A stretch of 11,164 bases of DNA, taken from contig DBMM01000083.1 of assembly GCA_002298925.1 (NCBI GenBank), forward strand, positions 1 to 11,164. Reading direction: 5' to 3'. The stretch comes from Geobacter sp. UBA698. Its GTDB lineage: Bacteria; Desulfobacterota; Desulfuromonadia; Geobacterales; Pseudopelobacteraceae. Below the pieces are notes generated by a model. It searched no databases. It saw only the letters and a list, made by a program, of their open reading frames with translations, and was not told the DNA's origin. Each line of letters begins with the position of its first letter. The stretch's first letter is position 1. The translations under genes were made by a program, and so were the position numbers. Shown piece by piece: positions 1-6,404 of the stretch.

Positions 1-54
1 ATCATTTGGCCTGAGTTCATGACGACTCCCCGAATTTTTCGAGGAACAATGCCA

Positions 55-76
55 GATTTCAGTTCAAACTGAAATC
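55..76. repeat. perfect inverted repeat, 10-bp arms
   Basis: Arms GATTTCAGTT (55-64) and AACTGAAATC (67-76) are exact reverse complements around the 2-nt centre CA. A 2-nt loop is too tight for a natural RNA hairpin and no T-tract follows, so a dimeric regulator site is more likely than a terminator. The gene it would control lies outside the window or is unclear, because gyrA ends downstream of it. Nothing else recognisable is seen in 1-180. Confidence 0.5.
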
Positions 77-180
77 GAGGACATGAACAAATCAGCTACT
101 TTTCAAAGAACTCAGTATGTTATACAAAACCACAGTCAATTATTCCGGACACTAGTGGGGAGAGCGATATGAGTCGATAC

Positions 181-219
181 AAAAAAACCGGAACGCTCGC
201 AATCGCTGTCGTCCCGGTT
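181..219 (-). terminator. intrinsic terminator of gyrA
   Basis: On the minus strand the arm AACCGGGACG (219-210) pairs with CGTTCCGGTT (195-186), ten pairs including one G-U. The hairpin is followed directly by seven U residues (187-181). It lies about 30 nt past the gyrA stop codon, the expected place for a strong Rho-independent terminator. Confidence 0.85.
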
Positions 220-249
220 CTAATGTTTGATCATTTGTTTCTGCTGAAA

Positions 250-2793
250 CTATTCTTTCGTTTCGCCTTCTTCTAATCCCTCTTCATCCTCTTCCTTCTC
301 GGCCAGACGGGCAACCGCCACCACTTTTTCCTTCTCTTCGGTGGTGATCAGCTTGACCCCCTGGGTGTTGCGGCCGATGACCGAGAAGCCCGAGACCGGC
401 ACCCGCAGGATCTTGCCGTTGTCGGTGATCACCATCAGATCGTTGTCGTCGGACACCTGCATGACATTGACCACGCTGCCGTTGCGTTCAGTGGTCTTGA
501 TGGTGATAATGCCCTTGCCGCCCCGGCTCTGGTCGCGGTATTCGTCCAGGTCGGTGCGCTTGCCGTAGCCGTTTTCGCAGACGGTGAAGATGGTCGAGCC
601 GACGGCGGCGTTGTCCACGATTTCCATGCCGATCACTTCATCTTTCGCTGAGAGCAGCATGCCGCGCACCCCGCGGGTGACGCGGCCCATGGGGCGGGCA
701 TCGTCTTCGTTGAAGCGGATGGCCTTGCCGTCCCGGGATGCCAGGAAAACGTCCTTGGTGCCGTCGGTCAGGGCCACCGAGATCAGCTTGTCGCCGTCAT
801 CCAGCTTGACGGCGATGATGCCGCCGCTACGGACGTTGGAGTACTCAACCAGCGGCGTTTTCTTGACCACGCCGTTTCTGGTGGCCATGAACAGGTAGGT
901 GTTCTCGGTGAATTCCTTGACCGGCAGGATGGTGGTAATCTTCTCGTCCATGGCCACATTGACCAGGTTGACCACCGCCTTGCCCTTGGTGGTACGGCTC
1001 CCTTCGGGGATCTCGTAGACCTTGAGCCAGTACATCCGGCCGGCATCGGTGAAGCAGAGCAGGTAATCCTTGGTGGAGGCGATGAAGAGCTGCTCGACGA
1101 AATCCTCTTCCTTGGTCTTCATGCCGGTCTTGCCCTTGCCGCCCCGGCGCTGGGAGCGGTAGAGGTCCACGGCACTGCGCTTGATGTAGCCGGTATGGGA
1201 GATGGTCACCACCATCTCTTCGTCTTCGATGGTATCCTCCAGGGTGATATCGGCGCTCTTGTCAGCGATCTCCGAACGGCGCTTGTCGCCAAACTTGTCC
1301 CTGATCTCGGTCAGTTCGCCGACAATGATCTTGAGGATCTCGGTGTCGGAGGCCAGGATCTCCCGCAATCTGGCGATCAGCCGCAGGACATCCTCGTATT
1401 CGGCGATGATCTTGTCCCGCTCCAGGCCGGTCAGGCGCTGCAGGCGCATCTCCAGGATGGCCTGGGCCTGAATTTCGGACAGCTTGACCTCGCCTTCATA
1501 GCCGGCCGGCCGGGGCAGGTTCAGCTTTGCCAGGTAGGCCGGATCGGCAAAGAGGCCATCCATCAGCCCCTGCTTGGCCTCGGGCGGGGTCTTTGATTCG
1601 CGGATCAGCTCGATGACCGCGTCCAGCCAGTCCAGGGCGATCTTGAGACCTTCCAGGATATGGGCCCGGGCCAGGGCCTTTTTCAGTTCAAAGTTGGTGC
1701 GGCGGGTGACCACCTCGCAGCGATGCTCGACGAAGCAGTCCATCATCTCCCGCAGCGAGAGCACCCGCGGACGGTTATGGACAATGGCCAGCATGATGAT
1801 GCCGAAGGAGGTCTGCAGCTGGGTCTGCTTGTAAAGCTGGTTGAGCAGCACCTCGGCGTTCTCGTCCCGCTTGACCTCGATCACGATGCGCATGCCTTCG
1901 CGGTCCGATTCGTCGCGGATCTCGGTAATCCCCTCGATCTTCTTCTCCTTGACCAGTTCGGCGATCTTCTCGATCAGACGGGCCTTGTTGACCTGGTAGG
2001 GCAGCTCGGTGATGACGATCGACTGGCGCTCGGACTTCTTGGCCGCCTCCACACTGGCCTTGGCGCGGATCTGGATGATGCCCCGGCCGGTGGCGTAGGC
2101 GTCCCTGATCCCCTGACGACCGTAGATGGTGGCGCCGGTGGGGAAGTCCGGCCCCGGCACGTATTCCAGCAACTCCTCATAGGTGATTTCCGGATTGTGG
2201 ATGGTGGCGATGATGCCGTCGATCACCTCAGCCAGGTTATGGGGCGGGATATTGGTGGCCATGCCAACGGCGATGCCGGTGGAACCGTTGACCAGCAGGT
2301 TCGGAAACTTGGAGGGGAGCACCGTCGGCTCCTGGAACTCGTCATTGTAGTTGGGAACCATGTTGACGGTTTCTTTGTCCAGATCGGTCAGCAGTTCGTT
2401 GGAGAGCTGGCGCAGGCGAATCTCGGTGTAACGCATGGCGGCCGGCGAATCGCCGTCCACCGAACCGAAGTTGCCCTGGCCGTCCACCAGCATGTAGCGC
2501 AGGGAGAAGTCCTGGGCCATGCGCACGATGGTGTCGTAGGCGGCCGTGTCGCCATGGGGGTGGTACTTACCGATGACATCACCGACCACGCGGGCCGATT
2601 TCTTGTAGGGCTTGTTGTAGTCGTTGCCCATGTCGTACATGGCGTACAGGCAGCGGCGATGGACCGGCTTGAGACCGTCGCGCACGTCCGGCAGGGCGCG
2701 GCCGATGATGACCGACATGGCGTAGTCCATGTAGGAGCGTTTCATCTCGTCTTCGATGTTGACGGCTATCTTGTCTTGCGGAGTGTTAATCAT
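250..2793 (-). CDS. gyrA: DNA gyrase subunit A
   Basis: This is the breakage-reunion subunit of the A2B2 gyrase, which introduces negative supercoils using ATP hydrolysed by GyrB. The product is 847 residues, close to the usual GyrA length. With the ATG at 2793 the numbering matches E. coli GyrA exactly: catalytic Tyr122 in AAMRYTEIRL, and the quinolone region GKYHPHGDTAAYDT with Thr83 and Asp87. The winged-helix and tower domains fill the N-terminal half. The beta-pinwheel C-terminal domain begins near residue 550 with the GyrA box QRRGGKG, which separates gyrase from ParC, and the protein ends in an acidic tail. GAGGG lies just upstream of this ATG; a GTG seven codons further up (2814) is also open but spoils the numbering. 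Thr83 instead of Ser occurs naturally in several genera. No gyrB is adjacent; a divergent peptidase gene lies upstream. Confidence 0.97.
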   Translation of the reverse strand: MINTPQDKIAVNIEDEMKRSYMDYAMSVIIGRALPDVRDGLKPVHRRCLYAMYDMGNDYNKPYKKSARVVGDVIGKYHPHGDTAAYDTIVRMAQDFSLRYMLVDGQGNFGSVDGDSPAAMRYTEIRLRQLSNELLTDLDKETVNMVPNYNDEFQEPTVLPSKFPNLLVNGSTGIAVGMATNIPPHNLAEVIDGIIATIHNPEITYEELLEYVPGPDFPTGATIYGRQGIRDAYATGRGIIQIRAKASVEAAKKSERQSIVITELPYQVNKARLIEKIAELVKEKKIEGITEIRDESDREGMRIVIEVKRDENAEVLLNQLYKQTQLQTSFGIIMLAIVHNRPRVLSLREMMDCFVEHRCEVVTRRTNFELKKALARAHILEGLKIALDWLDAVIELIRESKTPPEAKQGLMDGLFADPAYLAKLNLPRPAGYEGEVKLSEIQAQAILEMRLQRLTGLERDKIIAEYEDVLRLIARLREILASDTEILKIIVGELTEIRDKFGDKRRSEIADKSADITLEDTIEDEEMVVTISHTGYIKRSAVDLYRSQRRGGKGKTGMKTKEEDFVEQLFIASTKDYLLCFTDAGRMYWLKVYEIPEGSRTTKGKAVVNLVNVAMDEKITTILPVKEFTENTYLFMATRNGVVKKTPLVEYSNVRSGGIIAVKLDDGDKLISVALTDGTKDVFLASRDGKAIRFNEDDARPMGRVTRGVRGMLLSAKDEVIGMEIVDNAAVGSTIFTVCENGYGKRTDLDEYRDQSRGGKGIITIKTTERNGSVVNVMQVSDDNDLMVITDNGKILRVPVSGFSVIGRNTQGVKLITTEEKEKVVAVARLAEKEEDEEGLEEGETKE

Positions 2794-3043
2794 TGGTCCC
2801 TCGTATATCGGCACACTTAAAATATTTGCAGGTGTTCAATATTATGTATAATTGATTCTGCTTCTCATTTCTGCAACGGTACTGATTCGCAATGCGCGGT
2901 GGAGACCCCGATCATTTTTTCGACCAAGCCACCTAAAAACAGTCTGCCAATTTACCACAAAATTATGTACAAGAGAACTCATTTATTACGCTATACTCCA
3001 GGCACTATCGTTTCTATCAACGCAATTACAAGAGGATACCTAC

Positions 3044-4309
3044 ATGAATCTGCCCGACGTCCAACATACTACCCTGCCGAGCGGTGTCCGCGTGGTAACC
3101 CAGGAGATGCCGCACCTGCAGTCGGCAGCCATCGGCATCCGCATCAGGAGCGGTGCCCGTGATGAGCCGGCCGGCCTGGAGGGTGCCGCGCATTTCATTG
3201 AGCACATGCTGTTCAAGGGCACTCCGACCCGCTCGTCAAAACAGATCACCGAGGAGCTGGACGCCCTGGGGGCCATATCAAACGCCGGCACGGACCAGGA
3301 GGATGTGACCTACTACGCCTCCTCCCTCGGCACCGAGATTCCGAAGGTTTTTGAGATCCTGGCCGACATGTACCTCAATGCCACCTTTCCTCCCGAAGAG
3401 GTGGAGATGGAACGCAAGGTGGTCATGGAGGAGATCCACATGTACCGGGACAATCCCTCCGGCCACCTCTACAACCAGTTCCGCGACGGGATCTGGAGCG
3501 GCAGCCCCCTGGGGCACGCCACCCTGGGAACCCTTGAAACCATAACCGCCTTAACCCGGGAGCAGTTGCTGGCATTCAAGCAGGAGCGCTATCTGGCCGG
3601 CAATACCGTGGTCACCGCGGCGGGAAATCTGGGACATCGGGAAGTGGTCAAGCTGGCGGAACAGTATCTGGGAGCGATGCTGGAGTCCAAGCCCGGCTCC
3701 CATGCTCTACTGCCGGCAGGATGGCAACCGGCGCTGGGACAGGCCCGCCATCACGAGCGCGACATGGCCCAGATCCAGTTTCTGCTGGGGTACCGTGCCG
3801 CCGGCGCCGCCGACCCGCAACGTCCGGCGCAATCGTTGATGTGCCAGATCCTGGGCGGATCCATGGGCTCAAGACTGTTCCAGGAGGTGCGGGAGCAGCG
3901 CGGGCTGGCCTATGCCGTCTCATCCCATGAGATCCTGAACCACGACGAGGGGCTTCTGGCCATCAGCTGCGGCACCAATCCGGACAAGGCCCAGGGGGCG
4001 GCCGATCTCTGCCACCAGATCCTGGTGGAGATGGCCACCACCCCGGTTACTGATGGCCGGCTGGCCGATGCCAAACGCCTGGCCGTCAGCCGCACGCTGC
4101 AGGGCCTTGATCGGCCTGAGCGGCAGATCATGTCGTTGGCAGACAGTCTGGAGTGGTTCGGGGAACCGCGCACGGCTGCCCAGAGAATCGAGATAATCAT
4201 GGCGCAGGACGCCAGGAAGGTGATGGAAGCGGCGCAGAGGATACTTGCCTATGGCCCGCCGCGGCTGGAGTCGATCGGCGCGAATATCGAAATGAAGGCG
4301 CCCTGCTGA
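3044..4309 (+). CDS. M16 family zinc peptidase (pitrilysin/MPP-like)
   Basis: A 421-residue single-chain M16 peptidase of the size of mitochondrial processing peptidase beta and bacterial YmxG-type proteins. The inverted zinc motif HFIEH is at residues 50-54, with the third ligand Glu in ERKVVMEEI at about residue 130; the spacing fits the HxxEH-(x75)-E signature. The N-terminal catalytic half is followed by the second, inactive M16 half with the conserved segment GSRLFQEVREQRGLAYAV. No signal peptide is seen, so it probably acts in the cytoplasm on peptides; its substrate is unknown. ATG 3044 is preceded by AGAGGA at about 8 nt. The frame stays open upstream to 2852, but that extension is AT-rich and unlike the family. 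A -10-like TATACT sits at 2992-2997 without a clear -35. It is divergent from gyrA and convergent with the Mo-storage operon. Confidence 0.93.
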   Translation: MNLPDVQHTTLPSGVRVVTQEMPHLQSAAIGIRIRSGARDEPAGLEGAAHFIEHMLFKGTPTRSSKQITEELDALGAISNAGTDQEDVTYYASSLGTEIPKVFEILADMYLNATFPPEEVEMERKVVMEEIHMYRDNPSGHLYNQFRDGIWSGSPLGHATLGTLETITALTREQLLAFKQERYLAGNTVVTAAGNLGHREVVKLAEQYLGAMLESKPGSHALLPAGWQPALGQARHHERDMAQIQFLLGYRAAGAADPQRPAQSLMCQILGGSMGSRLFQEVREQRGLAYAVSSHEILNHDEGLLAISCGTNPDKAQGAADLCHQILVEMATTPVTDGRLADAKRLAVSRTLQGLDRPERQIMSLADSLEWFGEPRTAAQRIEIIMAQDARKVMEAAQRILAYGPPRLESIGANIEMKAPC

Positions 4310-4398
4310 TAAAATTTCTTTTGGTCTGGCATGGCCGGAATAGATCCGGTTGTACCTGAAACCTGCTTTATATCGTACAAACAGCTCCAACAATCTAC

Positions 4399-4425
4399 TT
4401 TGCAACGGCAAGGCCGGAAGGATTT
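4399..4425 (+). repeat. 27-nt dispersed repeat, copy 1
   Basis: This 27-nt block runs from TTTGCAACGG to GGAAGGATTT and recurs at 7475-7501 with a single mismatch (C at one position here, A there). In both places it forms one side of a GGCCGG hairpin at the 3' end of a minus-strand transcription unit. It looks like a genome-dispersed terminator or REP-like element rather than chance similarity. Confidence 0.6.
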
Positions 4426-4437
4426 ATCCCTCCGGCC
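4412..4437. terminator. bidirectional hairpin terminator
   Basis: GGCCGGA (4412-4418) pairs perfectly with TCCGGCC (4431-4437). Inside it GGAT pairs with ATCC around a TT loop, with one mismatch between the two stems. It lies 103 nt past the peptidase stop on the plus strand and 20 nt past the end of the minus-strand small gene, so it can serve both convergent units. The flanking T-tracts are weak (TTACTTT on plus, TTGCCGTT on minus). A smaller inverted repeat, CCGGA/TCCGG, lies at 4335-4349. Confidence 0.65.
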
Positions 4438-4456
4438 TTACTTTCCTAAAGACCTG

Positions 4457-4681
4457 TCACCCCTCAGCGGGCACTTCCCCTTCACCCAGGTGTTTGGGAC
4501 CGCGGGGAAGTTCGATCAATTCAGCCCCCAGTGAGTCGGCGATGTGCTTCAACTCGCTCATACGCAGGTGTGGACCCTAGACCTTGAGGTTCAAGTCCGC
4601 TACCGCCATCAGGTGATAACGGGGCTGTCTGGTCCCGTCCTTCATCTTCGTCCTCTGCCTGTAAAAGATCTTTCCTGACAT
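4457..4681 (-). pseudogene. small conserved-looking protein gene with in-frame UAG at codon 35
   Basis: From ATG 4681 the frame reads MSGKIFYRQRTKMKDGTRQP, continues to ...ADLNLKV, meets TAG at codon 35 (4579-4577), and goes on in the same frame as GPHLRMSELKHIADSLGAEL... to a TGA at 4457-4459. The whole reads as one 74-residue soluble protein. Codon use and amino-acid character are alike on both sides of the stop. The start has a good ribosome site, GAGGGGGTG at 4696-4688, with a 6-nt spacer. The part after the stop has an internal ATG (codon 41) but no ribosome site of its own. I do not know its function; I have only a vague memory of similar short proteins in Geobacter-type genomes with Tyr at the stop position, so TAY to TAG is a guess. 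It is the last gene after MoSto, 87 nt downstream. A recent nonsense mutation is most likely; stop readthrough or a sequencing error are alternatives. Confidence 0.6.
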
Positions 4682-4768
4682 AAAAGGCACCCCCTCTCTC
4701 TTTTCTCTCCTCAGAAACTGCGGATGGTCTGCTTAAATTTTCAGCATACACCTTTTTCTGTTCAAGGC

Positions 4769-5575
4769 TTAGACCCTGATCACCGTGCCAACCCGCTCAC
4801 CTCGAATCGCCCGTTCGATATTGCCACGCGTGTGACCGTTGACGATCCGTATCTCCTTTACGTTTACCGTGTCTTGCAAGAGATGAAGCATCTTGCGCTC
4901 AAGAACCATGTCCTCCATGTCCAGCTCGATCAACTCTTTAGCGGTGATCTCCTCGATCAGTTCAGCTTTCGGGTTGAGCCGCGGATCCTCTGTGAACAGA
5001 CCTTCCACATTCTTGACGAGGATGCAGCTCCTGGCACCGAGTACATCAGCCATCAGGAGCTCACCCGTGTCGGTCCGGTGGGGGGGGATCAGCCCCATTC
5101 CCGGCGGGTGTTCGAACAGTCCGTAGGGCGGGGTGCCATGGACAACCGGCAGCAAACCAAGATGGAGCAGGGTAGGCAGATCGAGCAGGTCACCGGTCTT
5201 TATGCGCGACCCACCCCATTGGGAGAGGAGCAGTGTTACGATGACTGCGTTCTGTTCGCTGATCTTGCCGGCGAGTTCGGCCAGGACACCGGTCGGCATA
5301 CCAAGGTCGATGCCGATATCGAGGATATGGCGGACCCTGACGCCACCACCGGTTACGACCAGGAGCTTATGCTGTTTCGACAATTCACCGATCTCTGCCA
5401 TCAGTGGCAAGACCACCTCGCGGCCATAATCTATGGCCCCATGGCCACCGATCTTGATGACATTCAGCTCAGGAACCAGCCTGAGCGAGGGGGTCACGGC
5501 ATGTTTCCGCATGAACCCCTTGCGAACAAGGGTTTCACCTTTGAACATGGTATCGACTTCGTGTCGGTGAGGCAT
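4769..5575 (-). CDS. molybdenum/tungsten storage protein subunit (MoSto family, amino-acid-kinase fold)
   Basis: The 268-residue product aligns from memory with MosA/MosB of Azotobacter vinelandii (about 270 residues). That protein packs molybdate or tungstate as polynuclear oxoanion clusters inside a hexameric cage, using ATP. Visible family features are the N-terminal NVIKIGG strand-loop (38-44), LLVVTGGGVRVRH (71-83), LGMPTGVLAELAG (91-103), PPYGLF followed by IPPHRTDTG (163-171), VKNVEGLFTEDP (187-198), and the C-terminal IRIVNG...ERVGTVIRV. The IPPHRTDTG segment separates it from plain uridylate kinase. Start 5575 is chosen because GGGAGGA (5590-5584) lies 8 nt upstream; an ATG at 5602 has no ribosome site. 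Azotobacter has two paralogous subunits, but only one is present here, so it may form a homohexamer or pair with a subunit encoded elsewhere. It is cytoplasmic and lies downstream of a cofactor riboswitch. Confidence 0.88.
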   Translation of the reverse strand: MPHRHEVDTMFKGETLVRKGFMRKHAVTPSLRLVPELNVIKIGGHGAIDYGREVVLPLMAEIGELSKQHKLLVVTGGGVRVRHILDIGIDLGMPTGVLAELAGKISEQNAVIVTLLLSQWGGSRIKTGDLLDLPTLLHLGLLPVVHGTPPYGLFEHPPGMGLIPPHRTDTGELLMADVLGARSCILVKNVEGLFTEDPRLNPKAELIEEITAKELIELDMEDMVLERKMLHLLQDTVNVKEIRIVNGHTRGNIERAIRGERVGTVIRV

Positions 5576-5651
5576 TGGCAGCATCCTCCCGCTGTCATTC
5601 ATATGTTTCAGAAAAAAACAAATTTTTTGGCGTTCTGCTTACATACGATTA

Positions 5652-5679
5652 AACATACTGCGCTTTTTGCCATTGTAAA
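5652..5679 (-). promoter_or_regulatory. possible internal promoter for the MoSto gene, with ACATAC direct repeats
   Basis: On the minus strand TTTACA (5679-5674) and TATGTT (5657-5652) are separated by 16 nt and resemble -35 and -10 boxes. The 118-nt gap between the membrane-protein gene and MoSto leaves room for one. Two copies of ACATAC on the plus strand (5641-5646 and 5653-5658) start 12 bp apart over and beside the -10 and could be a regulator site. No match to the E. coli ModE palindrome is seen. Confidence 0.3.
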
Positions 5680-5693
5680 GAAGGACATTACGG

Positions 5694-6077
5694 TCAATCG
5701 ACCCGGCGCCCATGAAGCAGAGACCAATGCCGGATGAAGCCGGGCAAGTGGCTGCCGATGACCCCGGCGACCAGAACTGCCGTCAGGAACGGCAGCATGG
5801 TTGCCGTGCGACCATGGATCAGCCCGATCAAGCCGACATGCAGTGCCGCCATCAAACCGCGCCCCTGGTATGGCCAATGCCGGCTTCCGCAGATGCCGGA
5901 AATTATCAGGGCGCTTCCGGTTGCGATGGTCAGATGGTGCCAGGAAGAAAGCCGCGCAAACGGAACCGCCCAGATCAGCCCCCCATACAGAACGCTCGAC
6001 GATACAACATGGCAGACCCGCAACAGCAGATCCACCATTTTGGGCCAGGTCGAACGCCGCCTCTTGTCAACTTTCAT
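5694..6077 (-). CDS. small four-helix integral membrane protein, function unknown
   Basis: A hydrophobic protein of 127 residues from ATG 6077, starting MKVDKRRRSTWPK with a basic cytoplasmic-type N-terminus. Four likely membrane segments follow: VDLLLRVCHVVSSSVLYGGLIW, HHLTIATGSALIISGI, LMAALHVGLIGLI, and TMLPFLTAVLVAGVIGSHLP. It ends in a charged tail with RHWSLLHGRR. Several His and Arg residues lie in or next to the helices, which could suit heme, metal or anion handling, but no family motif is recognised. GTG codons at 6116 and 6110 are alternative starts; the 6110 one has GAGG about 8 nt upstream, so the N-terminus is uncertain. It lies between the Cys-rich gene and MoSto on the same strand, which suggests but does not prove a role in Mo/W physiology. 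Confidence 0.65.
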   Translation of the reverse strand: MKVDKRRRSTWPKMVDLLLRVCHVVSSSVLYGGLIWAVPFARLSSWHHLTIATGSALIISGICGSRHWPYQGRGLMAALHVGLIGLIHGRTATMLPFLTAVLVAGVIGSHLPGFIRHWSLLHGRRVD

Positions 6078-6155
6078 TTCGTTTCCGCTACCCCTGTTCT
6101 CCGCCACCACGGTCACCGCCTCAGTGCAATGCCGAGGCGGTAAGCCCCGGAAAAA

Positions 6156-6404
6156 TCAGTTCTGGTTGTTCTCCCTGCAGCAGCTGAACGAAATGGCCGT
6201 CCAGCGCCGGTAACGGCAGTTGTAGCAGGACCGTGGTTCATCCGCGACCTGTTCGTCATCATCATCGGGGAAAAATGAGCAGCAGCCTGCCGCAATGCGG
6301 GCGGCTCCTGCCCAGTCATCCCCTCCCAGGGAAGACGCCGGTTGAGCTAATGACACCGGTGCCACTAGTATTTCTTCAACTGCTGGCGCGAGCATGTCTG
6401 CCAA
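6156..6404 (-). CDS. small cysteine-rich protein with CxxC motif
   Basis: A frame of up to 82 residues whose C-terminal half is clearly protein-like: an acidic run (PDDDDEQVADEP), then CYNCRYRRWTAISFSCC and a short polar end. The CxxC plus the CC pair 12 residues later suggests a small zinc or iron-sulfur site. Third codon positions are mostly G or C, as in neighbouring genes. The start is uncertain: TTG 6404 has AGGAG 4 nt upstream and would overlap the preceding gene by 40 nt, while ATG 6395 and internal GTGs are alternatives. The overlap suggests translational coupling to the TiaS-like gene. A competing frame (6113-6319, ATG after GGGAGGGG) lacks any recognisable protein character and is treated as a shadow. 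Function unknown. Confidence 0.6.
   Translation of the reverse strand: MADMLAPAVEEILVAPVSLAQPASSLGGDDWAGAARIAAGCCSFFPDDDDEQVADEPRSCYNCRYRRWTAISFSCCRENNQN

Noticed and set aside
1660..2820. Long plus-strand open frame (386 codons) opposite gyrA
   Set aside because: It is a GC-bias shadow of gyrA on the antisense strand; composition is rich in Asp, Gly, Val, His and Leu, with no domain or ribosome site.
2852..3043. N-terminal extension of the M16 peptidase to 2852
   Set aside because: AT-rich, unlike the family, and not led by a ribosome site; ATG 3044 is well supported.
4577..4579. Pyrrolysine insertion at the UAG
   Set aside because: No supporting pyl gene or insertion context is visible, and Geobacter-type bacteria are not known users; a nonsense mutation is simpler.
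4521..4751. Minus-strand 76-codon frame overlapping the amber-interrupted gene
   Set aside because: It is uninterrupted but low in protein character, with Gly, Glu and Pro runs and no good ribosome site; the +1-related frame with UAG reads far more like a folded protein.
5609..5630. A-tract/T-tract before MoSto as a terminator
   Set aside because: Runs of A and T are present, but no GC-rich stem precedes them on either strand.
4724..5737. 337-codon plus-strand frame opposite MoSto
   Set aside because: Antisense shadow; the minus-strand frame is a recognisable storage protein.
6113..6319. Alternative minus-strand frame with ATG after GGGAGGGG and a GTGA overlap with the membrane-protein frame
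   Set aside because: The ribosome site and overlap were tempting, but the translation is Ala/Thr/Arg-rich shadow sequence, while the other frame carries the CxxC unit and better third-position bias.
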